From the NCBI GenBank assembly GCA_029204225.1, contig MU833235.1:2501-59231 (forward strand): DNA of 56,731 nt. The letters run 5' to 3'. This stretch comes from Diphasiastrum complanatum (lineage: Eukaryota > Streptophyta > Lycopodiopsida > Lycopodiales > Lycopodiaceae). A model generated the notes under the pieces. It made no database searches, was not told the DNA's origin, and worked only from the letters and a program-made list of their open reading frames with translations. The position numbers and the translations under genes were made by a program. Below, in pieces: positions 34,353-46,123 of the stretch (positions within the stretch are counted from its first letter, which is position 1; every line of letters begins with the position of its first letter).

Positions 34353-35054
34353 TCATTGTGTCACATTACTAAGCGGTGCTGCTAACTTAACATAATCCTC
34401 AATAACTCTCTTGAAGAAAAGTGTAAAACCTAAAAAAGACTTTACCTGCCTCACAGTTTCCGGAATTGGCCACTCAATCACAATCTTGATTTTATCCTCG
34501 TCAATCTTGATCCCATTTACTGTGATCTTATGACCGAGATAAAGCAACTCTTGCTTAAAGAATTCACACTTGGACTCTTTAGAGTAGAGTAACTCCTGAC
34601 AGAGTTTCATCAAGACGATTTTTATGTGTTCTATGTGTTCCACCAAGGATTTACCTTAAACAAGAATGTTGTCTAAGAATACTACCACAAACTTCCCCAA
34701 ATATGGACGAAATAAATCGTTCATCATCTGCTGGAACATTGCTGGAGCATTCGTTAATCCAAATGGCAACACTAGAAATTCATAATGACCAAATCTAAAA
34801 CAATATCCTATCTTTTGGACATTTTTTGACTTAATTCTTGTTTGATTGTACCATGTCCTAAGATCTATCTTGGTGAAATATCGTGCTCCACCCAAGCGAT
34901 CTACAAGGTCATCCATCCTGGGTAATTGATATTTATTCTTTATAGTCACTTTATTAAGGCCCTTGTAATCACACATCCGAAAACCTCCATCTTTCTTCGC
35001 TTTAAGAAAAACAGGAGCGCCCCATGGTGATTTACTAGGTTGTATATGTCTCAT
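34353..35054 (-). pseudogene. Gypsy-1 reverse transcriptase
   Basis: It reads [60 protein letters not shown] and then FLDNILV at about 34660. The family norm is YLDDILV, so the second catalytic Asp is Asn. A stop follows at once. The thumb continues in the next frame with KSLVEHIEHIKIVL, KESKCEFF and LLYLGHKITVNGIKIDEDKI. It is catalytically dead even without the stop. Confidence 0.93.
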
Positions 35055-35508
35055 CCTCAGATAGTTTTCTATTTCATTTGAAATCTGTCTCCTCTTTCTA
35101 AGAGAACCTATAAGGTTGTCTAAAGACGAGTTGACTTTCTGGAATTAACTCAATCTTGTGGTCTACTGACCCAGACGGTGGTAAACCATGAGGTAATTCA
35201 GATGGAAAAACATCCCTAAATTCATTTATGATCTGTTCTTTCACTGCTTGTTCATGATCTAAATTTACTGAGTTAAGAATTGCTGAGAATTCACAACCAT
35301 TTACATTCATTTCAAGAACATTCACAATTGGAATAGCATAAATTGAAAAAACTTCATACTCGGAATAATCCAATGCTTCCATTTTATTAACTGTAGAAAT
35401 CTGTACAAAATTACTACCAAATAATGTAACTACTTTATCACCCACCTTGAAAGTGAGAACATGCTTCTCAAAATCAATTAACAGAGAAGGCGATTTACTG
35501 AATAATCA
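35055..35508 (-). pseudogene. Gypsy-1 spacer between protease and RT
   Basis: The frame 35098-35445 contains REVFPSELPHGLPP-type sequence (here INEFRDVFPSELPHGLPP) and [12 protein letters not shown], the conserved lead-in to gypsy RT. Stops separate it from both neighbours. Confidence 0.85.
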
Positions 35509-36788
35509 TTAATAACCTAAAATTAAATCAGTACGAGCTAGGTCTAAAACATGAAAATTAACTAATTCTATGTGTCCTTGTACCAAAACTAGGAGCTTCG
35601 GGACTTTTACGTTCCAAGTCTCCAACTCTGCTCCTGAAGCTAGATAAACTTTATATCTATGATTGTTGGCTTCAGTTTCCAAGCCGAGTTTCTGCACAAG
35701 ACAAGAATTAATAAAATTATGAGTTGAAGCACTGTCCAATAAAATACTCACTTCCTGATCTTTAACTGTGCCAATTAAACGGAAAAGTTCATTAGGCAAG
35801 AAAGAAGAAGTACTAAAAGAACATTCACACTCAGTCAGGTTAGTTTCCAAAGTCTTACCATTGCCTCTTGGGATTTCAATCATGTGAGCGAACCCTTTCT
35901 TCCTTTCTGGACAAAATTTCATCATATGTCCAGGCTTCTTACATACGAAACATAAGTTTTCTCTTTTAGCCTTTTCCCGGAACAGAGATTTTTTGAATCT
36001 CTTTCTGTTTGGCTTCCTGGTTTCCGATGCTGCTTGATCTAATTCGTCAAAATAGTTTGCTTGGTTTGGACCGCGCTTCTTAACCTTCTTGGTTTTCAAA
36101 GTGGTTGGAATTTGCGCAAATTGCTTCCTGGATGCCACCACTGTGAAATCATATGCTTTCGCAATCCGAAACGCATCCTCGAGGCTTTGAAGCATATTTC
36201 GTCTACATTCGTTCTGATAGTCAGTTGGCAAACCTAGGACAAACTGCCATAATGCCAACTTCGCATCGAATGATGGAACCCTATTTCATAGGTCCATGAA
36301 TTCCTAGATATAAGAGTCTAAACTCTTTGTACCCATCTTGCAGTTCGCAAACTTTAGGTAGTAGTCCACGTCATCAGCAACTACGAAAGCTTTTTTGAAA
36401 ACTTCCGCAAACACATCCCAAGTAGTTGGCTTCACAGGTAAATCTCGCCACCACGATGACGCTTTGACGCGTAAGAACAGCACGATACTTTCAATTTTCT
36501 TCTCATCAGGAACACCGTGCAGATTGAAGTAACTACTCCACTTGGCCAGCCAGTCCTCGATGACCTCAGGTTTCTTCTCCTCCTTCTCGCCCGCATAAAC
36601 CTCCGGTTAAAAATACCGAGATTGGGTGAAGACATCAATTTGACTTGATTCAAAAGAACCTTCATTTGTTGATCTCTCATCTGATTACGATTGTTCATAT
36701 CATTGAATGTCGTACTCAACTGTTGACAAATCACCATATAAGATGGCGCACCTGGATTTGCAGCTTGATTTGAAGTTTTTTCGACCAT
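35509..36788 (-). pseudogene. Gypsy-1 gag and protease
   Basis: It starts ATG at 36788 (MVEKTSNQAANPG). After a frameshift near 36600 the retrotransposon gag domain is clear: WSSYFNLHGVPDEKKIESIV, LFLRVKASSWWRDLPVKPTT, with two stops before 36258. The frame 35509-36258 holds FVLGLPTDYQ, the zinc knuckle CFVCKKPGHMMKFC, and a protease site ILLDSASTHNFI (Ala for the usual Gly of DSGAT), then LARTDLILGY. Gag packages the RNA and the protease matures the particle in intact relatives. Confidence 0.92.
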
Positions 36789-38482
36789 CTCGATATATCT
36801 ATCTTGGAAATTACTAAATTTAGTTAATTTCTGATTAACTCATAGTGAAGTATTGTTGACCAAAAACTGACTGAAATTGACTCCAGTATGGTCAAATCAC
36901 TATTTTTAGTCAATTTCATAGACATTACAAGAAACTCGAAAAAACTAAAAATTTCGAGTTTTCACACTTTTAATTTTTTTTAAAATTTTATGTTTTCTAA
37001 AAATTCATAAAAAATCACAGTCAGTTATTAAGCAATCGAAATCAAATATTCGATTCACTGTTCAATTCTTGATTTTACTTCATTAATGTCCATACGGCAT
37101 GCAAGACATGTGACATTAAATTGATTTTTTACTTCACAAAATTTTACGTAAAAATTCAGTTCTACGGAAATTGTCAGCTATAAAATCCAGTTTTGTATCT
37201 AATCGTCAGAGTACATGTGTATGACCACTCAAAACAGATCTAACCAACTCATGCATGTCAGAATCACTCAGAAAAATCACATGCAGACATTTCATGCAAG
37301 CACATTACTTCAAAATAGGAAATTGTCATGCATGCAATCAGAAGAATTGAAAATTTTATCAATTTTACTCACAAAATTGCAAAACTTCATATGCTCATAT
37401 CTTTGCCTATAGGACACCAAATTGGATGCTGTAAAGCTCAGTACAGAGGGAGACCCAGTGAACAACACACTTGCCATGTCAACCTGCGACCTAGGACTCA
37501 CACGTGCGTGTTTAGAACAGCCAATTAAGCTGTAGGAAGACGCACTTTTTCAAGACCAAATTGTCAAAAAAACATGCAAACACTCAACCAATTTGTAAAG
37601 TGATGATCCAAACAGTCTTAAATGGTCTCTAAGAGTTCCATGAAGCCTTCATACAGATTCTATGAAGCAGTATGGGCTGAGAACCATGAATTCTTGGTTT
37701 CTAGAAGTCAAAATTGCTACAAACTTGATGGAATTGAAACATAAATCTCTACCCATCAATTTACAGGTCTGATAGCTTGCTGGGAAGGTAAAAATGAATA
37801 CAAATCATGCTAAAAAAAATCCAGAATGATCCTCTTATGGATTTAGAAAAATCCATCTCTTAAAATTCACCAAAATTGGTCAATTTTTGACACTTTTTGA
37901 CTTCCTACAAACCCAGTTGCTGGAATTCTTGGCTCCAACTTCTAGGACAACTTCAAAAGACTATGATTCATCTTTTAGCCCTTTCTAGGTTTTTTCACCA
38001 TGCACAATTGGAAATTAATGGCAAGAACGTTTTCCAAATCCACATGCAATCCAAAATACATAGTTACAACCAATCAATTGATCTGATCTTGTTGGATTTT
38101 GAATTCTACCCTCCATTTTGTGCCAAAAACATGGAAAACAAGTTAAATTTGGCCACAAAAGAGCCTAGAATCCAAATTCATGAGAAGATCCAACATGCAA
38201 ACTGAATTTCAACTACTTCAAAGTGAATAAACTTGCTGAAAATTTCAGATCCTTCACTAGTTTTGAGCTACACATGCTAAAACTCCAAAAAAGACACCAA
38301 AATTGATTTCCTAGCACAATTCTCCATAAAACCTAATGAATTTGAGAGAGATATGGAACATGCAAATTGAATTTGGGAAGATCCACCAACTTGCAACTTT
38401 GCTCCTCTCCTTGGATGAGAATACTAGTTGAATACCACCAAGCTCCAATGAAAAGCACCACCTCTCCAAGCTTGTAAGTCTT
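36789..38482 (-). other. Gypsy-1 leader (about 1.7 kb) between PBS and gag
   Basis: No coding domain on either strand, AT-rich. Its position between a PBS and gag makes it the untranslated leader of gypsy-1, unusually long. Short recurring phrases (such as tccaaattcatg and catgcaaactgaat) suggest internal duplication, or part may be later insertion. Confidence 0.6.
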
Positions 38483-38494
38483 GCTCTGATACCA
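38483..38494 (-). other. Primer-binding site of gypsy-1
   Basis: The minus strand reads TGGTATCAGAGC next to the LTR end at 38495. Confidence 0.85.
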
Positions 38495-39024
38495 CTATAA
38501 GGGAAGCTCCTTAGATCCTGCTTACAAATCTTAAACACGAAAGGATAACACGTTGTGGAGAAACCACCCAACCAAGTAGAAGCATCCAATCAATCTCTAG
38601 AAGCCTCACTCTAGCATGAATGTAGAGTGAGAGTCTGGCAATGAATCAAGAACCATGATGAGGAGTAGGGCGAGTTTGGTCCTCTTATATAGAGCCTAAT
38701 GCATCCTGGGCACATAGCCATGCATAGCCCTATGTTCCCTATACATAGGTTCACCTAGAATAGAGTCCTATGCATGGACCAACTATTTATAGAATTGTTA
38801 TCGATAACTCTACACATGCTATTGATAACTCTACACATGCATACACTGTCTCATACCTTGTCTAAACTCCACTTAGTGTGTTCTGGGCCTCACAAGGATA
38901 TTAGTTACTTTCGGGTCACGTCCAGTATGACATGGCATAACTAACAGCTTGTTTCACTGGAGTACCGTCATGTATCCAAGACTAGGAGTATAGTGTATCC
39001 TATGTACCGGTCATGGACATAACA
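38495..39024 (-). mobile_element. 5' LTR of gypsy-1
   Basis: About 530 bp, minus strand, starting TGTTATGTCC at 39024 and ending CCCTTATAG, so the 3' terminal CA is altered. A TATA-like box (CTCTATATAAGA on the minus strand) lies near 38683-38694. A 21-bp duplication (38799-38840) is in the U3 part. PBS follows at once. Confidence 0.8.
38799..38840. repeat. 21-bp tandem duplication in the LTR U3
   Basis: Two adjacent copies of tatcgataactctacacatg plus one base, differing only at a c/t position. It lies upstream of the TATA-like box, where duplicated promoter elements are common. Confidence 0.88.
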
Positions 39025-39294
39025 CTTCTGCTCCTTGAAGCAGCGCTTGATTGCAAGAGTATCCAACCACAATTTTGCAAGCCAATACTTGCTACTACAC
39101 AAAAGTAATCATAGCAAGCTGTGAGAATTCATCCTAAACCATAAAGCATAGCACACGTTCTCCATTATCAGCGAGCTACCATTCCCCAAATCATTCTCAC
39201 CTTTGTTTGCAATATAGTTCCCACGATTGTTGTTCCAATAGCACTCAGGAGCCTTCTCTTCATTCACAATCACAGTATGGTAGAACACCAGGAG

Positions 39295-39298
<4 letters not shown>

Positions 39299-39357
<59 letters not shown>
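39299..39357. repeat. (GA)n microsatellite
   Basis: About 29 GA units. Confidence 0.96.
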
Positions 39358-39361
<4 letters not shown>

Positions 39362-39644
39362 GGAGTAGTGAATAAGGTTGTGTGATTTTCCTATTTATAG
39401 AACCAGAAGACACTTAGGTGTACTAAGTACAAATTGCTGCTCACCTTGTGCGCAGATCCTGGCCATTGAAAGTTTCACAACTTTCTCACCATTTTAAAAA
39501 AAAGAACTTTTTCTGCTATGTGGGATCTTTCAACATAGTAAGACATTTATTAGCCCCATTAGTATACAAGATTAGTACAAGACACTTGCAATCCACAGAA
39601 GCTTGTGAAGCGAATAAAGTAGTATACGCATGAGCCCATGAGAG

Positions 39645-39648
<4 letters not shown>

Positions 39649-39683
<35 letters not shown>
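39649..39683. repeat. (GA)n microsatellite
   Basis: About 17 GA units. Confidence 0.95.
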
Positions 39684-39685
<2 letters not shown>

Positions 39686-39751
39686 TTTGTCGTGGCCATA
39701 TTCGATTAAGGACCTAGAATAGTCCTAATACGGTAGACCGGCCCTCTAGTG

Positions 39752-40455
39752 TGTGAAAGTACAGCAAAAAGGACCATGAATGAATCTAAATTAGATCCTC
39801 AAAAGTGATTGGATATTAGATTAGATTGATCTATCAATCTACACAAGATTAGACACCTTTAAGATCAAATCTACAAGCATAGATCTAACAAGAACAATCA
39901 AGATTGATCAAACTAGTACTTGTTGGTTTCACACGTGTGAAGATCTGTCAGAGGTTCTCTATGTACATGAAAGGATCTCGAGCTACTGCTGATTCATCAG
40001 ATCCAGCACGTGTGAACATTCTTAGTCACCAAAGGACCCATCAATCACATCAAACTAGGCACATGGTCCATGACTTCCAAGATTTAAGACACCTCCTTGA
40101 TTTTATATAATTTTCCTAACTTATAGGAACTTAAAAAAATCTTCTACAAGTCTAAACTCAACTTTTACTGATCTTTCCATATGTGTGATTAGACCTCTAC
40201 AAGTGGGAGATCAATCATAGTCACAAGATGTAGCACATTCTACCAATAGAAATGTGCCATGTGACATATAACTAGAAAACTAGATTTTGGCCATTTTAGC
40301 CAATATATCTCTAATCAAATGATATGTACATACTAGATGATTGAGCTAAATGATAAATGCATTTAATTCACACGTAGAAACAGGCTCCACACATGTGTAA
40401 TCATGATATGTACATGAGTTTGGCCTAGATCAAGCATAATTTTGACATTTTCACA
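39752..40455 (-). mobile_element. Probable solo copia-type LTR
   Basis: About 704 bp; on the minus strand it starts TGTGAAAATGTCAAAA and ends GTACTTTCACA. The opening resembles the copia-X LTR (TGTGAAAATTGTC) and it shares the cacacgtgtga motif. No PBS follows one end and no polypurine tract precedes the other, so it looks like a solo LTR. The 5-bp flanks do not match, so boundaries or history are uncertain. The orientation is inferred from similarity only. Confidence 0.5.
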
Positions 40456-40458
40456 CAA

Positions 40459-40874
40459 TGTTCGAGACTATTGGTCACGCCAAGATTTAATTCCATGTCG
40501 AGGCCTGTTTGTGACCAATAACTTTGCGAGGACCCAGACACTCTAATTGAGACATATGGAGTTTTGCATGTACGTGTGATGGATATATGCAGGAGGACTG
40601 CATGAAGAGACGTGATCTATTTGTAGTTGACCTGCATGGGGGTTGCATGGGTTCATGCATAGGACTCTACTCTCTATATAATGAGATAGGGATTCTCTCG
40701 TTGACATATTGGACTTAGGTTACCAGTTTCTCTCTTCTCCTATTGGTCCACATGGCATGGCTTGGGGGCTAGATTCAGGTTTGATCTAAGATTGGTTGGG
40801 CAGTTTGGCTTCATAGTCTCTCCTATTGTGTTCTCTTATCCTCATCTTAGAGGTTATCTCTTAGGGTCATTACA
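40459..40874 (+). mobile_element. Probable 5' LTR of another plus-strand element
   Basis: The right end is well supported: ...GGTCATTACA followed one base later by a tRNA-Met PBS. The left end was chosen at TGTTCGAGAC. A TATA-like tctatataatg lies near 40674-40684. It contains attggtcac at 40470-40478 and its inverse complement at 40511-40519. No coding region of the element follows. Confidence 0.6.
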
Positions 40875-40875
40875 T

Positions 40876-40887
40876 TGGTATCAGAGC
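40876..40887 (+). other. Primer-binding site (initiator tRNA-Met)
   Basis: The plus strand reads TGGTATCAGAGC, one base after the LTR end. Confidence 0.85.
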
Positions 40888-41448
40888 CCGGCTAAGATGC
40901 AGTCTTGGATAGGATGGTGACAAGCCTACATCGATTTGGAAATTGAAGCGCTTGGATTTACATCCCCAATGGAGTGCTGTTTTTCTCAAGGGAATTATGG
41001 AGTTGGATTCACAAATTTCGGATAAGTAGCATACTTTTCGAAATTATGGTAGAGTGCACTTTCACATGGATTTTTTTGGTAAAAGATGTTGTGAATTTGT
41101 AGAAATCTATACGTAATTTCATGATTTCTTGAGGATGTCTTCAAATGATATTGTAGGATCTGTAATGGTTGATTTAGTTACTTGGTGCTGGTTTTCACTT
41201 AGTTAAAGTTATGAGTAGCATGAATTAGTCCACAATATTCTAAATCATGTTGGTTTGTTCATGTTCATAGATAATTGATTGTAAATCAATATGTCCAATT
41301 AGTATGGACTGTTGGCAGCATAAGTACATTATTTTAGTTATAACATGTAGAGAATTGAAGATTCTTGTTCCAAATCCTCTTGTAAACCTGCACGTTAGGA
41401 ACATAAGGTGGAGTTTCAGTTGCTTATACTTTAATTTTGTGAGAAAAA
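40888..41448 (+). other. Leader of the element at 40459, no gene recognised
   Basis: Downstream of the PBS. No gag or other domain is visible; AT-rich short frames only. Confidence 0.45.
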
Positions 41449-42490
41449 TTAAGCTAAAATGTAAGTAGAGACCAACCCCCTCCTTGGAACTGTGTTCCCT
41501 GCAAGATCATGATCTCCTCTTTGTTTCTGTAAACCTGGAAATTTACAGGATGAAGCATTAGAGTCTGTGTAAGAGTAGAGATTGTAAGAGGATGTAACTC
41601 TGTTTGTTGCTCTTCCACTGTCCTTTGGACCATTTGGATGTCTTTCAACTCCCATAAAACCAGATTTCTGGTAGCTCGCCTGTTTTTTCGCCTCAATCAG
41701 CTGTGTTTGATTGCTTGAAAAGGACAGTTGGCAGTGGAACTACTCTTAGATAACTATGTTGTCTGAGGTTGTGTCTGTCGGCTGTTTTTAGAGGCCATGA
41801 AACTGTTGGAGATCTGATTAATTCAATGAATTGTAAACATAGTTGTCGGTGCTTCTTGGTAGACAAACGCACGTAATCGGCATTGAACCCACGGATCCTG
41901 TCCTCCAGATATGTAGTGGATAAGAGAGAGAGAGAGAAGAGGGCCAACGGCAAATTGCTGATTGGTATTACCCTTGATAGCCTTCTTCAACTCATCAAAG
42001 ACCATTTTATACCAGTTGTAGGATTCTAATGGGCCAGATCCTAGCTTGTAGTTGGAGTCTACAATGCGATGAGGATCTGTGATGAGGTACGTTCCTTCCT
42101 GAGGTTGCCAACCATCAAGAAGTTGTTCAGTAGCTGGGCCGCGGCGTGAATGATGGGATCTCGGATGGATTCTAGAAGATACCCGTCATGGGTCCAGAAA
42201 AACTCAACAGTGGTGTCCATGAATGACTTGAGCATGGAAATTGGATAAACGAAAGGAAGGTTGCATCGTTCAAGAGGGAGTGTTGGAAATGGTGAACTCA
42301 ACGACCATTCTCTGTCATTCCCCAAAGTCACCGAATAGTCGGAGCCCCTACAAAAAAGTTGAAATGTTGAATACGATTATCAGGCTGGAACCATAGCTCA
42401 TCAGGCAAGCCGAACCATCGGCCTCCCGACATCGCAGGCGTGAAGCTATCAAACTGTCACACTCAACTGCCAACGTTACTAGAGGGGCAG
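41449..42490 (-). other. Unrecognised minus-strand open frames
   Basis: Frames at 42059-42331, 41823-42005, 41693-41953 and 41454-41696 follow one another on the minus strand. They look protein-like: LPFVYPISMLKSFMDTTVEF, then YNWYKMVFDELKKAIKGNTN, a Gln/Thr-rich stretch later. The series has stops and shifts, as in a decayed coding region. I cannot name the family. An unfamiliar gag or a plant gene remnant are both possible. Confidence 0.3.
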
Positions 42491-43433
42491 TTAACTAGAG
42501 ATTTAGCAAAAACTCTCTTGTAATGATTAGTTAATCATTCTTGTAATCTCACGACGTGAGACATAAGTATAGGATAGAATAAAAAACAATATAGATATAT
42601 ATAGACAAAGGTATAGAGAGATCTACAACATAGTAGAAAGTATAATTGTAAGAGGAGCGTCAGGCCGCCAATGAGTGAGACACTGCCGACTCACTCTGCA
42701 AACAAAATACAAATGCAAATACACTCTTTGATTTTCCAACTCCAATTATTGAGTTATGTGTCTAATTGATTGATTGCTATATTGATTTGTGATCTATACT
42801 CGAGTATCTAGGTCCTGCAAATTCAATGTACAGTGTAGTGCATTTCCATCAAGTATAGGTGCACATGCAACTGAGTACCAAACACTTGCGGCTAGCAAAA
42901 CAAGCAAAACCAAAACAAAAAATCTACAAGTTTTGATGGGATAAAGGTGGAATAGGTGATAGAAAGTGTTGAGGATGGTGTGCATGAAGTTTGAGAGCAT
43001 TCGGAGATAGTTAGAAATTTGAGTGAAAATTCGGCAAGAGCTTCGTTGTGTAAAGTGACAAATGACTCAAATTTTCTGCTTATATAGAGAAAAATTAGAG
43101 TGCATTTTAGGAGGAGTGCACTTTCCACTACTCAGTTTGATACCAAATTTTGTAGGGACCTTCCTCATGATCTTCTAAGACCCCAAAGAAGTCGACGAGA
43201 GTTCATAAGTTGATTTGACTACCCTGCGAGAATTCTGAAGGTCATGCGATCATAGAAAGAGAACTCTTGCCCAACTTGCTAGAGACTATTTGTTGTTAGA
43301 TGATGTTCTATTACCCTTCTGATACTATTTGGATCTGGTTCATGCTTGGATTCTGTTGTAATGATTGTTTGTAATGTTAGAATTCATTCATAATTGATCT
43401 ACATGTCATCATCAAGCTTGATCAGTGAGGTGG
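42491..43433. other. No gene recognised (about 0.9 kb)
   Basis: Short frames only; it could be the 3' LTR of the gypsy at 43434-45130, but no termini were identified. Confidence 0.45.
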
Positions 43434-44530
43434 CTAGTACTTTTGCAGCTGACTACCATTGATGGGTGTATCAAATGGTGTCCCATCTAGATGTTCAAAT
43501 TTCGCGGCTCCATGGTTGAGGATCTCTTTGATACGGTATGGGCCTTCATTTGTGAACTTCAATTTTCTCTTGATCACCTTGGTTTTATACATTAGGACTA
43601 AATCTCCAGAACGCAAATCTTTCTTGTGCCAACCAACGATTATGCCATGCTTTACAATGTGCCTTCTTAGCTGCCAATGCATGTACAACCAATAAGCGTG
43701 TCTCGCAAATTTATGTAGAGCTTCATGGCGTAGTTGTACAGATTTGGACTCATCAAGATGTTTTGTGGTGGCAACCCTCAATGATGGTACTAAAAACTCC
43801 ACAGGCATTACAGCATTTTGACCATAAACCAATTGAAATGGCATATGATCAGTGCTTCCTTTGTATGTTGTCCTGAATGCCCACAAAGTAGCATGTAGCT
43901 TATGTTCCCAATCAGATCTGCTAACTTTGACTGTTTTCGCGATTATGCTACACAAGATCTTGTTGGATGATTTTGCCTACCCATTACCACGAGAATAATA
44001 TGGTGTGTTGAATCAATGGATCATGAAGATTTCCTCGAATAGTACCTTGTTAGTCTCGTTGATGAAATGGCTTCCGCAATTGCTAACTATCTCCATCGGG
44101 CATCCGAAGAGCACAATGATGTTTTTGTACATAAATTTGGTAGTAGTCCTAGCATTAATCATTCGTACTACCTTGGATTCTACCCACTTGGTGAGATAAT
44201 CCATAGCCATGATAATATATTGGGCTTGAAAACTTCTTGCTACTGGATGGATGGGACCGATGTAGTCCAATCCCCACTTTTCAAATGGTGTTTGAGCTAG
44301 AACTGGATGTAATAGATCATAGTTTAATCTTGTCGGTCTTCTAGCTCGTTGTCACACATCGCATTTTTTCAAGTATTCTTTTGTATCCTTATGAATTGTT
44401 GGCCACCAGCATCCTCAAAATCTTGTGAATTGTAATGTCAGATGCAAAATGACCACCACCCATACCTTCATGTGATAATGATATAATCTAGGTGGTTTCA
44501 TGTGGAAAAACACACCTTCGGAGGATGCTA
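43434..44530 (-). pseudogene. Gypsy-3 (Tat-like) integrase
   Basis: From high to low coordinates on the minus strand: the zinc-finger part with HEGMGGGHFASDITIHKILR; the core with MDYIGPIHPVARSFQAQYII (first Asp) and IVSNCGSHF, where the second catalytic Asp reads Asn. Then a stop where Gln belongs and AKSSNKIL in place of AESSNK, so the catalytic Glu is Lys. The 173-codon frame 43434-43955 covers the C-terminal part: PFQLVYGQNAVMPVEFLVPS and RSGDLVLMYK. The LVYG-NAVMPVE signature suggests the Tat-like (non-chromodomain) branch. Confidence 0.9.
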
Positions 44531-44538
44531 TCTAATCA

Positions 44539-45130
44539 TCATCGATATAATTGGCCGACAATCAGTTGGTAAGGTCTAGCTCTGAGTATCAACTTCTGTT
44601 GTTCCGCCTTTAGTAGAGATTTGTCCAATTGGCCCCGCATTAGATATTCAACTATATCTACGGCCCATTCTGGTACTGTATCAAGATATAGCAAGGCAGC
44701 ATCTGGTAGCTCGTCATTAGGTTGGGTTGTTGTTTCCTTCCCTTTGATTCGTGACACATGATCTGCCATACAATATTGCTTTCCCTTGAGTCTTGTATTC
44801 CACCAACAAATTACATAGCTGCATGAATCGAGTGGGTGTCAACTGTTCTCCAACATGAACAATTTTTTCTTCTTTGGTTTTGCTAGATTCATCGATTGTA
44901 TTCATGTAGGTCCTTCGAAGACTTGTTCCTTAGCTTCCTGATCCTTATCAGGTTCTCTTTTCGCTTTTGGCAACATAATTACCACGTCCTCAAAAGTATA
45001 ATTTTTTAAGGTTTCTGACATCTTGTGAACTGGCGTCGATGAGATTCCCCCTTCAACAGATTGATCTTAGCACGACTGGTAAGCTGCGGACCTTCAATCT
45101 GTTGGATTATTCTCCTTCTTACCAATCGTC
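44539..45130 (-). pseudogene. Gypsy-3 pre-RT segment joined to the RNase H end (RT deleted)
   Basis: Going down the minus strand: a basic Ser/Arg-rich segment, MSETLKNYTFEDVVIMLPKA, GEQLTPTRFMQLCNLLVEYK, and then, with no RT between, RLKGKQYCMADHVSRIKGKE, the very end of RNase H, followed by LRARPYQLIVGQLYR before the integrase. The junction is near 44800. In intact relatives several hundred residues of RT and RNase H separate these motifs. The join also shifts the frame. This copy is internally deleted and could not replicate on its own. Confidence 0.82.
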
Positions 45131-45725
45131 TAATTGGTTTTAATCTTCATCCATTATTTATCCACTTTTGCAAATTTTCCTGTGTGTTTACACAATGTGC
45201 AAAATTACAAGTGTTTTTACACAGTCTGCAGAATTACATGGAGTTTACGACAATGTCGCATTTTTTACCTGACAGAAATCTTGTGTAAAAATGCAGTATC
45301 GCCTTTTTTACATTTTTTGTCTGTCAGGAATCTCGTGCAAATATGCAGTGTCACATTTTTCGCTTTTTCCAAAGAGCCTCAAATGTTAAAGAAATGACTC
45401 TGGCAAAATGTGGAGCAACCCTAAATGAGATTTAAGGGCACCTTCATCTTTTTCGTCTTTTTGTGAAAATCCCGACAGGGTCGTCTGTGGCTGTTTTAGT
45501 TCATTTTTGCAAAGCTACAGTTTTGGTTCATTTATGCAGACAGAACGTTTACGGCCAATTTCACTGCTTATCAGCAATCAATGACAAGGACCGGATGGAT
45601 GCCAACAAATCACCAGCTAACTGGCGATCGCAATTGACGATCTAATTTCTTAGTAATAATAGTTGTTCATATTCATACGAATTAATTCATTGAAAATCAA
45701 AATTATCAGGTGCGTTTGAATAGTT

Positions 45726-45786
<61 letters not shown>

Positions 45787-46038
45787 GCGAGCTTGAACAC
45801 TCTTGAGCATTCTAGCTCACTTCTTAGAGTTGTTTTAGAGATTGCTATTGCGCTACTGCTCAATCAGCCAATTCACAAATTGCCGACCACCTACCATGCA
45901 TCAAAACTACTTTAAGCACCTTGCAAATGCATGCCAAAAGCCCAGAAAATAAGGTTTTAAAAAACAAAAGGCCATGGGCGCCTCCAAAAAACAAACCCTG
46001 TTTTTTTTCAAAGAGAAAAAGTTTAGGGCCGGATCCCT
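45131..46038. other. No gene recognised; short repeats and (CT)n
   Basis: 45186-45241 holds two units of about 27 bp (gtttacacaatgtgc-like), and 45253-45356 holds two imperfect 40-45 bp units around gacagaaatctt/gtcaggaatctc. Sub-repeats like these fit LTR or leader DNA. No protein domain is visible. Confidence 0.5.
45729..45784. repeat. (CT)n microsatellite
   Basis: About 28 CT units. Confidence 0.96.
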
Positions 46039-46069
46039 CTATACACTTGTGACAACGCGACTATCAACA

Positions 46070-46072
<3 letters not shown>

Positions 46073-46118
<46 letters not shown>
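46073..46118. repeat. (GA)n microsatellite
   Basis: About 23 GA units. Confidence 0.96.

Positions 46119-46123
<5 letters not shown>

Larger units (their letters stand above)
39025..39751. other. No gene recognised; two (GA)n tracts
   Basis: Flank of gypsy-1. It contains only short frames and the microsatellites listed separately. Confidence 0.55.
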
